The notes: a model not told the origin generated them from the sequence alone. A DNA stretch of 64,000 nt from Saccharothrix ecbatanensis (GCF_014205015.1 NZ_JACHMO010000001.1:4092001-4156000); one strand, 5' to 3'; shown: positions 10,981 through 20,275, counted from the first letter of the stretch. Translations and numbers: made by a program.

Positions 10981-13140
10981 CTAGCCGATCGGCGCCGCGA
11001 TCCGGATCAGGTCGATGTTCGGCGCGTACTGCGAGGCGTTGGCGAAGGTGATCGAGTTGCGCCCGGCGGCCAGGTCGACGTCGATCACCGTGGTCCGGTA
11101 GGTGGACCACGCCAGCGTGTTGCGGAAGAACGACCGCTTGCCCGGTCCGCCGTTGACGCTGATGTCGGCGTACCGGTCGACGATGTTGTTGTTGTAGGCG
11201 TGATCGCCCTTGACCTCGGCGTTGGCGTAGCCGACCACCATCCGGTAGCGGCCGGCGGTGGGCACGGTGACGTTCTCGAACCGCAGGGTGTTCGCGACTC
11301 CCGCGCCGATCCAGCCGACGTACCGCCCGCCCGACGCGGCTGCGTCGTTCACCACGACCGCCGTGCCGCCCAACGTGTTGCCGTTCTCGGCCTCGTACGT
11401 GGTCACCGTCCCGGTGGCGGGCGTGACGTCCAGGTAGTCGATGTTGATGGCGTCCCGGTCATCGGCCGCGAACGCGTTCACGTCGATGCGGTTGATGCCG
11501 GCGGTCAGGAAGACCTTGGTGGTGGCGGTGTTCCAGGTGTTCCAGTCGGCGGTGCCGGGCAGTGACCGGTCGGTGAGGTCGGAGCCGTTGAGCCGCAACC
11601 GGATCGAGCGCGTGGCGGGCGCGCCGGTGTACGGACCGGCGGAGTAGCGCAGGCCGACGTCGTAGTAGCCGTCGTTCGGCGCGGTCACCACGAACTTGGT
11701 GCTCGCGTTGGTGCTGGCGCCGTAGCCTTCGGTGAAGTAGGTGCCGGAATAGCCAGTGTTCCCGCCGTAGGTGACCCTGGCGCTGCCGTCGAGGCGCGCG
11801 TACTCCGCCTCGTAGCGGGACGTGGAGCCCACCGACGACAGGTCGCGGTCCGGCGTGAGCACGACGTGGTAGGCCGACGCGCCCTTGAGGCCGGTCAACG
11901 GGATGGTGACCTGGCCGGAGCCGACGGTGTAGTCGCCTTCCCGCACGACGTACGGGCCGGCCGACGGGTTGAGGCCGGAGCTGTCCACGCCCCACACCGT
12001 CGCGTGCACCCGGTTGCCGAGGTAGGACGCCGAGCCGAGGCCGCGGACCACGATGTCGGTGTCGTAGGTGCCGGCGGTGGTGCTGTTGCCGCCGAAGACG
12101 ATCCGGGCCTGCTTCTTCGCCGGGTCGAGCGCGGCGACGCCTTGCAGGGAGCCGCCGGGCGAGGGCGGGGTGACGGCCACCGTGCGGCCGGTCAGCTCGC
12201 CGTACCACTTGTACATCCACCACGCGCCGGTCGCCTGGTTGTTGCGGGTCACCAGGTCGTTGAGCCCGCCCGCCGTGGTCCAGTACGCCAGGCAGCCGTC
12301 GACCTTCGAGGCCTCGAACTTGGCGACGAACTGCACCAGGTTGCCGGGCACGCCGAGGTCGCCGGAGCCGCGGCCGTACTCGTTGATGGAGATCTGCCGC
12401 GAGCTGACGCCGAGGCTGCGTTCGATGGACCGGTAGTCGTCGTAGTGCTGCTGCCAGGAGCTGAAGAAGTCGTCACCCAGTTCGTGCCAGGCCATCACGT
12501 CGGGCAGCACGCCGTTGTCCCGGCTGTACTGGAGGAACGCCCGCAGGTCGCCCGACCGGTAGTTGGAGAAGCCCGGTCCGGCGATCCGCGCGCCGGGGTC
12601 GATGGAGCGGATGCGCTGGTAGACGGTCTTCCAGTCGGCCAGGAACCGGCCCCTGAGCTCGCTGGAGTACCAGATCCAGTCGGGTTCGTTGAACGGCACG
12701 TACACGTACGACGCGCGGTGCGGGTCGGCGACGACCTTGCGCACCATCACGTCCACTTTGGACAAGTAGTCGTTGATGCCCAGGTTCTCGTAGGGCCAGT
12801 TCTGGTAGATGTCCTGCATGTAGATCTGGACCTCGCGGCCACCGGCGCGCTTGAACATCGGCGCGATCTTGAGCGCGTCACCGTTCGGGTGTTGCAGGCC
12901 GTCGGGCGCCTTCTGCGCGGTGACGCGGGGGTTGAGCGCGGCCAACATGGTCTCGTTCGGGATTCCCTCGTCACCGAGGCCGTACAGGAACCCCGTGGCG
13001 CCGTACCGCAGCGCGCCCGTGTCCACCCCCAGGTCGACCACGAGCTGCGATGGCGCCGCACCCGCCGTGGGCGGCAGACCCGTCACCGCCAAGGCCGCCA
13101 CCACGGCGTACCAAGCGATCTTCACCTTTGCCGACCTCAT
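10981..13140 (-). CDS. Secreted clan-A glycoside hydrolase (GH39-like) with two CBM35-type modules
   Basis: The protein has 719 residues from ATG 13140, with AGGAGG seven bases upstream. A signal peptide of about 29 residues ends AGAA. The catalytic barrel shows VPFNEPDW (acid/base Glu152) and ISINEYGRG (nucleophile Glu254), the strand-4/strand-7 glutamate pair of clan GH-A, closest by eye to GH39-type enzymes. After a beta domain come two CBM6/35-like modules starting at RYEAEYARLDG and TYEAENGNTLGG. The substrate is uncertain: beta-xyloside, arabinoside or galactan backbones are possible. It is the first gene of the operon and lies directly below two LacI-type operators. Confidence 0.8.
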   Translation of the reverse strand: MRSAKVKIAWYAVVAALAVTGLPPTAGAAPSQLVVDLGVDTGALRYGATGFLYGLGDEGIPNETMLAALNPRVTAQKAPDGLQHPNGDALKIAPMFKRAGGREVQIYMQDIYQNWPYENLGINDYLSKVDVMVRKVVADPHRASYVYVPFNEPDWIWYSSELRGRFLADWKTVYQRIRSIDPGARIAGPGFSNYRSGDLRAFLQYSRDNGVLPDVMAWHELGDDFFSSWQQHYDDYRSIERSLGVSSRQISINEYGRGSGDLGVPGNLVQFVAKFEASKVDGCLAYWTTAGGLNDLVTRNNQATGAWWMYKWYGELTGRTVAVTPPSPGGSLQGVAALDPAKKQARIVFGGNSTTAGTYDTDIVVRGLGSASYLGNRVHATVWGVDSSGLNPSAGPYVVREGDYTVGSGQVTIPLTGLKGASAYHVVLTPDRDLSSVGSTSRYEAEYARLDGSARVTYGGNTGYSGTYFTEGYGASTNASTKFVVTAPNDGYYDVGLRYSAGPYTGAPATRSIRLRLNGSDLTDRSLPGTADWNTWNTATTKVFLTAGINRIDVNAFAADDRDAINIDYLDVTPATGTVTTYEAENGNTLGGTAVVVNDAAASGGRYVGWIGAGVANTLRFENVTVPTAGRYRMVVGYANAEVKGDHAYNNNIVDRYADISVNGGPGKRSFFRNTLAWSTYRTTVIDVDLAAGRNSITFANASQYAPNIDLIRIAAPIG

Positions 13141-13245
13141 CGTCGTTCCTCCTAGTCGCGGGGTCGAACGGCTGGCGCAGAGCGGCGGATGCGGACCAGC
13201 CGGCCGAGCGAAAGCGAGCCGGTGACCTTCGTGCTGATCACGACT

Positions 13246-13261
13246 ATGTGACCGGTCACAT
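13246..13261. promoter_or_regulatory. LacI-type operator 1 upstream of the GH39-GH36-ABC operon
   Basis: ATGTGACCGGTCACAT is a perfect 16-bp palindrome with the central CG step typical of LacI/GalR operators. It lies 106 bases before the operon start and is one of a pair with 13277-13290. Confidence 0.75.
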
Positions 13262-13276
13262 CGACACGCCCAAGAG

Positions 13277-13290
13277 TGTGAACGCTCACA
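13277..13290. promoter_or_regulatory. LacI-type operator 2
   Basis: TGTGAACGCTCACA matches operator 1 in 12 of 14 positions (consensus TGTGAmCGsTCACA). The two centres are 30 bp apart, about three helical turns, so dimers would bind the same face of the DNA. Confidence 0.75.
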
Positions 13291-13348
13291 TCCCTCGAGG
13301 AGAAGACCGCGTTACGTTGTTGTTACCTACATCTCCGGGGTGCCCTGC

Positions 13349-14392
13349 TCACCGAGGGGGCGCGGTCGACTCCCGCACGACCAGGGACGGCGCGGCCAAC
13401 ACCGCGGCCGGTCCCGACACGCCGTCCAGTTCGGCCACGACCGCCGTGAGGCACGCGCGCCCGAGTGCCACGAAGTCCATCCGCACGGTGGTGAGCGCGG
13501 GAGTCCAGTACGCCGCGCCGGGCACGTCGTCGAAACCCACGATGCTGACGTCCCCCGGCACGTCCCGGCCCGCTTCGTGCAGTGCCCGGCGCACGGCCAG
13601 GGCGGTGTCGTCGTTGCCGCAGAGGATCGCTGTCACGTCGGTGTCGGCCGCCAACCGCTGTCCGGCCTGGTAGGCCGAGCGGACGTCCCACCCGGCGGGG
13701 ACGACGGGCGGAACCGGGGCGTCCGCCTGCTCGAGGGTGTCGCGCCATCCGGCCTGGCGGGCGCTCGTGCCGGTCTCGGACGGGATGGCGACGTGGTGCA
13801 CCGTGCGGTGGCCCAAGGCGAGCAGGTGCCGCGTCGCGTCGGCCACCGCCTGCCGCTCGTCCAGGTAGATCATGGGCCGCGGGATGTCGGCGAGTCCGCC
13901 GGCCTCGGTCGCGGCGACGGCGGGCACGTCCGCCGGGAGCGCCCGCAGGACACCCGCCCCGGCCGCGTCGAAGGCGACCACGATGACGCCGCCGGCGTTC
14001 GGGTCGCTCACGTACTCCACCGCGTGCCGTACGTCCACGGGGCGGTCGGACTCGACCACTCTGATGCCGACCGCCAACCCGTTGGCGCGGGCCGCTTCCT
14101 CGATGCCCTGGAGCGTCGAGGCGTAGCCGTACAGGGTGGTGTTGGCGGTGACCACCGTGACACCGCCCGACCGGCCCGAGCCCAGCGCGCGGGCGGCCCG
14201 GTTCGGCCGGTACCCGAGCCGTTCGATGACGTCGAGCACCTGCCGGCGGGTGTCCGGGAGGACGTTGGGCGAGTCGTTCAGCACCCGGGACACGGTCTGG
14301 TAGGACACGCCGGCGGCGGCCGCGACATCACGGATGCTGGGTGCGGTGGGCCGCCCGCGCTTGCGTGCGGGCATACCGGCGGGTGTTGTCAC
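13349..14392 (-). CDS. LacI/GalR-family transcriptional regulator
   Basis: The longest form has 347 residues from GTG 14392; an ATG at 14374 (MPARKRGRP) is equally plausible because neither start has a clear ribosome site. The helix-turn-helix reads SIRDVAAAAGVSYQTVSRVL, followed by the hinge helix region RRQVLDVIERLGYRPNRAARAL and a periplasmic-binding-like sensor domain with ILCGNDDTALAV and GFDDVPGAAYWTPALTTVRM. It lies immediately upstream of the GH39-GH36-ABC operon and is the natural candidate to bind the two palindromes at 13246-13290, releasing them on binding an imported sugar. Confidence 0.93.
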   Translation of the reverse strand: MTTPAGMPARKRGRPTAPSIRDVAAAAGVSYQTVSRVLNDSPNVLPDTRRQVLDVIERLGYRPNRAARALGSGRSGGVTVVTANTTLYGYASTLQGIEEAARANGLAVGIRVVESDRPVDVRHAVEYVSDPNAGGVIVVAFDAAGAGVLRALPADVPAVAATEAGGLADIPRPMIYLDERQAVADATRHLLALGHRTVHHVAIPSETGTSARQAGWRDTLEQADAPVPPVVPAGWDVRSAYQAGQRLAADTDVTAILCGNDDTALAVRRALHEAGRDVPGDVSIVGFDDVPGAAYWTPALTTVRMDFVALGRACLTAVVAELDGVSGPAAVLAAPSLVVRESTAPPR

Positions 14393-14428
14393 CCGGACAT
14401 CGTGATCCGCGACGCCGGCGGCGTCAAA

Positions 14429-14461
14429 ACCGGCCGGTCAGGATGCCGGCCGGTCAGGATG
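14429..14461. terminator. Hairpin made of a tandem 16-bp repeat at the end of the osmoprotectant operon
   Basis: CCGGCCGGTCAGGATG occurs twice in tandem (14430-14445 and 14446-14461). ACCGGCCGG (14429-14437) can pair perfectly with CCGGCCGGT (14446-14454). The second copy covers the stop codon of the binding-protein gene, so the structure probably terminates that operon. Confidence 0.5.
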
Positions 14462-15428
14462 CGGGCAGTGAGACGAACCCCTCGCTCACCAGCCAGTCGC
14501 GGGCGACGGCGGCCGGATCCCGACCGTCGACGTCAACCTCGGCGTTGAGCCGTCGGATGGTGTCGTTGTCGAGCTTGGCCACGATGGGCGCCAACACCTG
14601 TCCGACCTGCGGGTGGGCGGTGTGGAAGTCGTCGCGCAGCACGATCGTGGCGTTGTACCGGGGGAAGAACTTCTTGTCGTCCTCCAGCACCACCAGGTTC
14701 AGCGCGACGATGCGGCCGTCGGTGGTGAACACCTCGCCGAAGTTGCACAGCCCCGTGGAGGTCGCGGTGTAGATCGTGCCGGTGCCGAACGTCTTGACCT
14801 CGGTCGCGCCGGGATCGAAGCCGTACGCCTTCGCGACACCGGGGAACCCGTCGTTGCGGCTGACGAACTCCGTCTCCAGGCAGAACACGCCCTTGTCCGG
14901 TGAGGCGGTGATCAGGGCGGCCATGTCCGAGGTGGTCCGCAGGTTGTTGGCCTTGGCGAACTCCTCGGTGACGGCGAAGGCGTAGGTGTTGTCGATGGCC
15001 GAGTAGTCCAGCCAGACGAGGCCGTTGCGGGCCAGGTCGGCTTCGCGCACCGCCTCGTACTGCGCCCGCTCGTCGGGGATCGGGTCGGTGTTGCCCAGGT
15101 AGCTGATCCACCCGGTGCCGGTGTAGTCCCAGGACAGGTCGACGTCGCCGGTGATCAACGCCTGGCGGGCGCTGTTCGAGCCCTGGATGTTCGTCATGTC
15201 CCGCACGTCGGCGCCGGCCGCGACCAGGGCGACCTCGGCGATGTAGCCGAGGACCTGGTTCTCGGTGAAGTCCTTGGAGCCCACCGCGATGTCCAGCCCG
15301 GCCAGTTCGGGCACGGGTCGGATGGAGCCGGGCGCCACGTCGAACGGCAGCGCGAACGACGACTCCAACCCGCAGCCGGACGTCAGCAGCACCACCGCCG
15401 CGGCGGCCAGTCGGGTGATCCGCCTCAT
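14454..15428 (-). CDS. opuBC: Glycine betaine/choline-type ABC transporter binding lipoprotein (OpuBC/OpuCC-like)
   Basis: The protein has 324 residues from ATG 15428, overlapping the upstream permease stop in ATGA. A lipobox (LLTSGC, Cys19) anchors it. It belongs to the OpuAC-type binding family: IAVGSKDFTENQVLG is the conserved opening strand, and DLSWDYTGTGW contributes to the aromatic cage region. It should bind a quaternary ammonium osmoprotectant and deliver it to the permeases in the same operon. The precise ligand (betaine, choline, carnitine) cannot be read from the sequence. Confidence 0.9.
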   Translation of the reverse strand: MRRITRLAAAAVVLLTSGCGLESSFALPFDVAPGSIRPVPELAGLDIAVGSKDFTENQVLGYIAEVALVAAGADVRDMTNIQGSNSARQALITGDVDLSWDYTGTGWISYLGNTDPIPDERAQYEAVREADLARNGLVWLDYSAIDNTYAFAVTEEFAKANNLRTTSDMAALITASPDKGVFCLETEFVSRNDGFPGVAKAYGFDPGATEVKTFGTGTIYTATSTGLCNFGEVFTTDGRIVALNLVVLEDDKKFFPRYNATIVLRDDFHTAHPQVGQVLAPIVAKLDNDTIRRLNAEVDVDGRDPAAVARDWLVSEGFVSLPAS

Positions 15429-16186
15429 CGCAGCCCCTTCGGTCCCAGGTAGGTCTCGACGACCGCGCCGAGCCAGTCCACGAGCAGCGCGAGCCCGACC
15501 GCCAGCACGGCGCCGGTGACGAGCACCGGAACCCGGGCGAGCTTGTAGCCGGTGTCGATCAGCAATCCGAGGCCACCGCCGTTGACGAACACCGCGAGGG
15601 TGGCGACGCCGACCGCGTGCACCAGCGCGGTGCGCAGCCCGGCCAGGATCAGCGGCACGGCCAGCGGCAGTTCGATCCGGCGCAGCACGGTCCCGGCCGA
15701 CATGCCGATGCCGCGACCGGCGTCGACCAGCGCCGGGTCGACGCCCTGGAGCCCGACCATGGTGTTCCGCAGCACCGGCAGCAGCGTGTAGAAGGCGATC
15801 GGCAGCACCGCCGCCCACAGCCCTTCCGTGCCCGACACCAGGAAGAACAGGACCAGGATGCCGATCGCCGGTGACGCCTGGCCGATCGTCGCGATGCCGA
15901 GGAACAGCGGCGCGGCCCGGCGTGCCCACCGACGGGTGAGCACGATCCCGAGCGGGACGGCCACGACGAGGACGAGCCCGGTCACCACGAGGCTGATCAC
16001 CAGGTGGTCCCAGGTCGCGGACGCCAGGGCCGACGCGTTGATGCTCTGCCGCTCGATCGAGTCGAGGTCGCTGGTGAACGCCCAGAGCAGCACGCCGCCG
16101 ACCAGCGCCACGACGACGAGCGGCTGGACCAGCAGGCGGAGCCGCTCCACGCGTTGTGGTGAGGCAGTCGAGGTCGCGGCCGTCAC
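15425..16186 (-). CDS. opuBB: Osmoprotectant ABC transporter permease (OpuBB-like)
   Basis: The protein has 253 residues from GTG 16186, overlapping the ATPase stop by four bases. It has about six membrane helices. The ProW-type permease motif appears as LRNTMVGLQGVDPALVDAGRGIGMS, in which the PALVDAGRGIGMS part contacts the ATPase. It is one of two homologous permeases in the operon; the other is at 17285-17935. Having two unlike permeases around one ATPase is the normal OpuB/OpuC arrangement. Confidence 0.9.
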   Translation of the reverse strand: MTAATSTASPQRVERLRLLVQPLVVVALVGGVLLWAFTSDLDSIERQSINASALASATWDHLVISLVVTGLVLVVAVPLGIVLTRRWARRAAPLFLGIATIGQASPAIGILVLFFLVSGTEGLWAAVLPIAFYTLLPVLRNTMVGLQGVDPALVDAGRGIGMSAGTVLRRIELPLAVPLILAGLRTALVHAVGVATLAVFVNGGGLGLLIDTGYKLARVPVLVTGAVLAVGLALLVDWLGAVVETYLGPKGLR

Positions 16187-17295
16187 GCATCCACCTCCGC
16201 GTGCTCGTCGCGCAGCTTCTGCACCGTGCCGATCACGGCGTCCATCTCGACCAGGCCGACGTACTCGCCGCGCGCACCGGTGACTACCGCCGCGCCGCCT
16301 TCGGTGAGGATGGCTTCCAGGGCGTCCTGGAGCGTCGATTGCAGCGACACCGGGGCGCCGACGGGCTGCGGTCGGCCGAGGTCACGGGCGTTCACCCAGC
16401 TCACCGGCCGGTTGCGGACGTCCAGGAGCAGCGCGTACCGGTGCTCGGACGCCGCCAGCCTGCGGCCCACCTCGGCCGGTGGGTCGGTCACCGACGCGGT
16501 CACCGCCTGGCTCAGCTCGACTTCACGCACGCGGCGCAGCCTGAGCTGCTTGAGCGACGCGCCCGCCCCGACGAACCCGGCGACGGTGTCGTCGGCGGGG
16601 TTGGCCAGGATCGCCTCGGGCGTGTCGTACTGCAACAGCTGGGACCGGGGTCCGAGCACGGCGATCCGGTCACCGACCTTGACGGCCTCGTCGAAGTCGT
16701 GCGTGACGAACACGATCGTCTTGCGCAGCTCGGACTGGAGCCGCATCAGCTCGTCCTGGAGGTTGCCGCGGGTGATCGGGTCCACGGCGCCGAACGGCTC
16801 GTCCATCAGCAGCACGGGCGGGTCCGCGGCGAGCGCGCGGGCGACGCCGACGCGTTGCTGCTGGCCGCCGGAGAGCTGCCGGGGGTAGCGGTCGCGGAAC
16901 TCCGCCGGGTCGAGCCCGACGAGGTCCAGCATCTCGTCCACCCGGTCGGAGACCTTGGCGCGGCTCCAGCCGAGCAGGCCCGGGACCGTGCCGACGTTCT
17001 GGCCGACGGTCAGGTGCGGGAACAACCCCGCCTGCTGGATGGCGTACCCGATGCCGCGGCGCAGTTCGTCCGGGTTCAACGACAGCGTGTCCTCGCCGTC
17101 GATGGTGATCCGGCCCGAGGTCGGCTCGATCAACCGGTTGATCATCCGCATGGTGGTGGTCTTGCCGCACCCGGACGGCCCGACCAACACCACCGTCTCG
17201 CCCGCCGGGATGGTCATGCTCACGGACTCGACCGCGGGCGTCTGAACGCCGGCGTAGCGCTTGGTCACGTCGAAGAGCTGGATCTCACTGGCCAC
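16183..17295 (-). CDS. opuBA: Osmoprotectant ABC transporter ATPase with CBS domains (OpuBA-like)
   Basis: The protein has 370 residues from ATG 17295. Walker A is GPSGCGKTT (39-47), the signature is LSGGQQQRVGVARAL and Walker B is VLLMDEPFGAVD, with the switch histidine in FVTHDFDEAVKVGDRI. The C-terminal third has the length and pattern of tandem CBS domains, which in OpuA-type transporters sense ionic strength or nucleotides. It powers uptake by the two permeases and overlaps the upstream permease gene by 11 bases. Confidence 0.93.
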   Translation of the reverse strand: MASEIQLFDVTKRYAGVQTPAVESVSMTIPAGETVVLVGPSGCGKTTTMRMINRLIEPTSGRITIDGEDTLSLNPDELRRGIGYAIQQAGLFPHLTVGQNVGTVPGLLGWSRAKVSDRVDEMLDLVGLDPAEFRDRYPRQLSGGQQQRVGVARALAADPPVLLMDEPFGAVDPITRGNLQDELMRLQSELRKTIVFVTHDFDEAVKVGDRIAVLGPRSQLLQYDTPEAILANPADDTVAGFVGAGASLKQLRLRRVREVELSQAVTASVTDPPAEVGRRLAASEHRYALLLDVRNRPVSWVNARDLGRPQPVGAPVSLQSTLQDALEAILTEGGAAVVTGARGEYVGLVEMDAVIGTVQKLRDEHAEVDA

Positions 17296-17935
17296 GGATC
17301 CCCCTGGAAACGGTGTGCCGGCCGATCAGCGCGAAGATCCCGTCGAGGATCAGCGCGAGGATGACGATGCCGAGAGTTCCGGCGACGGCCTGGTTGGTCG
17401 CGTTGGCGCTGCCCGCCCTGGTCAGACCGGCGAAGATCTCCACGCCGAGACCGGGGCCGCGGGCGTAGGCGGCGATCGCGGCGATGCCCATCAGCATCTG
17501 GGTGGCGATCCGGGTGCCGGTCAGGATCGCGGGCCAGGCGAGCCGCAGCTCGACCCTGGTCAGCACCCGCAACCGGCTCATGCCGACACCGCGGGCCGCG
17601 TCGCGCACGGCCGGGTCCACGCCACCGAGGCCCACGATGGTGTTCCGCACGACCGGCAGCAGCCCGTACAGCACGAGCGCGACCACCGTCGGCCGGACAC
17701 CGAGGCCGAGCACCGGGATCAGCAGACCGAGCAGCGCGAACGACGGGATGGTGAGGATCGCGCTGGTCAACGCGGTCGCGGCGGTCGACCCGAGCGGGCT
17801 GCGGTACACCGCGACACCGATCGCCACGCCGATGACGGCGGCCAGCACCGCGCACTGCACCACGGCGCTGACGTGCAGCAGGGCTTCGACCAGCAGTCGG
17901 TGCCACCGGTCGGCCAGGAAGTCCCAGAAGTTCAC
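17285..17935 (-). CDS. opuBD: Osmoprotectant ABC transporter permease (OpuBD-like), first gene of the operon
   Basis: The protein has 216 residues from ATG 17935. It has five to six membrane helices and the permease motif VRNTIVGLGGVDPAVRDAARGVGMS. As the promoter-proximal gene it sets the operon start; the divergent two-component genes lie 373 bases away. No ribosome site better than a weak purine run is visible. Confidence 0.9.
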   Translation of the reverse strand: MNFWDFLADRWHRLLVEALLHVSAVVQCAVLAAVIGVAIGVAVYRSPLGSTAATALTSAILTIPSFALLGLLIPVLGLGVRPTVVALVLYGLLPVVRNTIVGLGGVDPAVRDAARGVGMSRLRVLTRVELRLAWPAILTGTRIATQMLMGIAAIAAYARGPGLGVEIFAGLTRAGSANATNQAVAGTLGIVILALILDGIFALIGRHTVSRGIRGQ

Positions 17936-18308
17936 GAAATCGCCCCCCGTTCGTCATCTTGCACGGGGCCGAAGCGCCCGACCCGTTCGAGCGCGTGCCG
18001 GTCGCGGGCCGAGCACTGACCAGCGGTCGGAGTCCACACGGGACGGATACCGCACCCCCTTCTCGGCTAACCTCTTCATCCACAAAGGACAGCGGTCGGT
18101 CATTGCGGCACGGAGTGGTTCAGGTTCGGACCACTCTGCCACGGTGTCCCATGACCCGCAGACGTCCAACCTGCCGATCACCTGACGATCCCAGGGCCGT
18201 CGTGCCGCGCACCGGTTCCGGGACCTTCCCGTACCCGGCCGGCGGAACCCCGATGGGTCGGCGCTCCCATCACGTTGACCGCACACCCCCTAGTGGGATT
18301 CTGGTGGC
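17936..18308. promoter_or_regulatory. Divergent regulatory region with an inverted repeat
   Basis: This 373-base gap separates the osmoprotectant operon from the response regulator gene and contains no convincing ORF. GAGTGGT (18113-18119) and ACCACTC (18130-18136) form a perfect seven-base inverted repeat with a ten-base spacer, a candidate operator. TTGACC at 18275-18280 could be a -35 box for the response regulator; its -10 partner is unclear. Confidence 0.45.
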
Positions 18309-18998
18309 GTGCAAGGCACTTCCGGATCCCGGCCGACGAGCTCCTTCCGGTTGCTCCTGGTCGAGGACGACCGCGAACTGGTGGAGCTGCTTTCCGACGC
18401 GCTGCGCGGCGAGGGTTACACCGTGGACGTGGCCATGGACGGCCACCGGGGGCTGCACCTGGCTCTCACCCGTCCCTACGACGTGGTGGTCATCGACCGC
18501 GGACTGCCCGCGCTCGACGGGCTCGACCTCCTGGTGCGGCTGCGGTCGAGCTCCGTTCGGACGCTGGCGTTGATCCTCACCGCGCAGGGCAGCGTCCACG
18601 ACCGGATCGACGGGCTCGACGCGGGCGCCGACGACTACCTGGTGAAGCCGTTCGACCTGGACGAGCTGAGCGCGCGATTGCGTGCGCTGTGCCGGCGGGC
18701 GCTGGAACTGACCGACATGCTCCGGATCGGCGCCGGGCACCTCGACGTCCGGGAACGGGAGGTGGTGCTGCCCGACAGCGGACGGGTGCCGCTGACGCCC
18801 CGCGAGTTCGCGCTGCTGAAAGCGCTCGCCACCAACCCGGAGCGGGTGCACACACGGGCACTGTTGCGGCGAACGGTTTTCCACGACGCGCCATCACCAT
18901 CCATTGTAGACACGTACGTGCACTACCTGCGGACCAAGATCGCCCGTTCGGTGGTGCACACCGTGCAAGGACTCGGCTATCGCTTGGGGGCGTTGTGA
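18309..18998 (+). CDS. OmpR-family response regulator
   Basis: The protein has 229 residues from GTG 18309. The receiver domain has the acidic pocket VEDD (18-21), phospho-acceptor Asp63 in VIDRGLPALDG, and the conserved lysine in DDYLVKPFD. The C-terminal winged helix includes LTPREFALLKALATNPERV and the recognition region SIVDTYVHYLRTKI. It overlaps the kinase gene by four bases (GTGA), so the two are made together. Its neighbours are the osmoprotectant operon and the lyase/flavoprotein cluster; either could be its target. Confidence 0.93.
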   Translation: MQGTSGSRPTSSFRLLLVEDDRELVELLSDALRGEGYTVDVAMDGHRGLHLALTRPYDVVVIDRGLPALDGLDLLVRLRSSSVRTLALILTAQGSVHDRIDGLDAGADDYLVKPFDLDELSARLRALCRRALELTDMLRIGAGHLDVREREVVLPDSGRVPLTPREFALLKALATNPERVHTRALLRRTVFHDAPSPSIVDTYVHYLRTKIARSVVHTVQGLGYRLGAL

Positions 18999-20275
18999 GT
19001 CGTTCGTGGGTCGAGGCGGAACGCGCGATGGTCCGGCGGACGCGCCTGCGGATCAGCGCGCTGGTGGCACTGGCGATCACCGTGCTGGTCGCGTTCGTCG
19101 GCGGGATCGCCTACACCGCGATGGTGCACGCGCAGGACGCGCAGGTGAAGCGCGAGCTGCGGTACAACGCCCAGTTCGGGTCGCCGTCGGTGCCGCCGGG
19201 GTGCACGTGGCTGTTCGTGCTCGCCGACGGGGTGATCGACGACGGGTTGATCCCGGTGCCCCCGGGTTTCCCGCTGCACGGCGACCTCGACGCGGCGCGG
19301 GTGTCGGGCCAGACGATCGAACGGGAGATCGAGCGCAACGGCACCGAGTACCTGGTGCTCAGCCAGCCGAGCGGGGCCGGCCGCACGGTGCAGACGGTGT
19401 TCGACAAGCGCTACCAGCTGGCCGACCGGCGGCACCTCCTGCTGGCGTTGGCGGTCGCGGAGATCTGCGGCCTGCTCGCGGCGGCCGTGACGGGGATGGG
19501 CGTGGGCCGGGGCACGGTCGCGCCGCTGGCGGAGGCGCTGGCCAGGCAACGGCGGTTCGTCACCGACGCGAGTCATGAACTGCGGACACCGATCGCGCGG
19601 GCGTACACGCGGGCGCAGTTGCTCGCACGCCGGGCAGCCGCCGCGGGCCTCCCGGTCGACCACCGCGCCGGTCTGGACAAGCTCGCCAACTCGATCCGCG
19701 GGCTCGGGGACGTGGTCGACGACCTGCTGCTGTCGGCGCGGCTGAACGAGCAGTCCGCCGGTCCGGACGGACAGGCGGTCGACCTGGCCGCACTGGCGGA
19801 GGCCGCGGTGGAGACGGAGGGCGAGCGGGCGGGCGAACGGCGGATCACGCTCACCGTCGACCGACCCGCCGGACCGCTGGTCGTGACCGGCGTCGAGACC
19901 GCACTGCGGCGCGCGGTCGACGAGCTGCTGGCGAACGCGGTGCGCCACACCCCGGAGGGCGGCCGGATCGACGTGCGCCTGCGGCGGGACGCTCGCGGGT
20001 ACGTCGAACTGACCGTCGCGGACACCGGTGGGGGGTTCGACCCGGTCGAGGCGGACCGGCTCTTCGACCGGTTCCACCGCCGACCGGCTGGTCCGGACCG
20101 GAGCTTCGGGCTGGGGCTCGCGCTGCTGCGGGAGGTCGTGACCAGGCACGGGGGCACCGTGGAGGCGATCAGCCACCCGGGCCGGGGCGCCCGGTTCACG
20201 CTGCGATTACCGGCGGCCGACCCCGGCGTCGTGGCTGGGGCCGGAGCCGAGGAGGTCAGCACCGGGTTCCGGTGA
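18995..20275 (+). CDS. Membrane sensor histidine kinase
   Basis: The protein has 426 residues from GTG 18995. A membrane helix near residues 19-40 and a second near 145-168 bracket an extracytoplasmic sensor of about 100 residues that resembles no domain I can name. The dimerisation helix carries the phospho-accepting histidine in TDASHELRTPIARAYTR. The ATPase domain shows the N box ELLANAVRHTP, DTGGGF and a G-rich FGLGLALL. It has no clear HAMP domain, the helix running almost straight into the H box. Its 3' end overlaps the convergent lyase gene by 20 bases. Confidence 0.92.
   Translation: MSRSWVEAERAMVRRTRLRISALVALAITVLVAFVGGIAYTAMVHAQDAQVKRELRYNAQFGSPSVPPGCTWLFVLADGVIDDGLIPVPPGFPLHGDLDAARVSGQTIEREIERNGTEYLVLSQPSGAGRTVQTVFDKRYQLADRRHLLLALAVAEICGLLAAAVTGMGVGRGTVAPLAEALARQRRFVTDASHELRTPIARAYTRAQLLARRAAAAGLPVDHRAGLDKLANSIRGLGDVVDDLLLSARLNEQSAGPDGQAVDLAALAEAAVETEGERAGERRITLTVDRPAGPLVVTGVETALRRAVDELLANAVRHTPEGGRIDVRLRRDARGYVELTVADTGGGFDPVEADRLFDRFHRRPAGPDRSFGLGLALLREVVTRHGGTVEAISHPGRGARFTLRLPAADPGVVAGAGAEEVSTGFR

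Noticed and set aside
8948..10984. 678-codon plus-strand frame opposite the GH36 gene
   Set aside because: High GC keeps antisense frames open; the opposite strand encodes a GH36 enzyme with all catalytic motifs.
11866..13155. 429-codon plus-strand frame opposite the GH39-like gene
   Set aside because: Its composition is antisense-like (Val/Arg/His-rich) and no family is recognisable, while the other strand encodes a secreted hydrolase.
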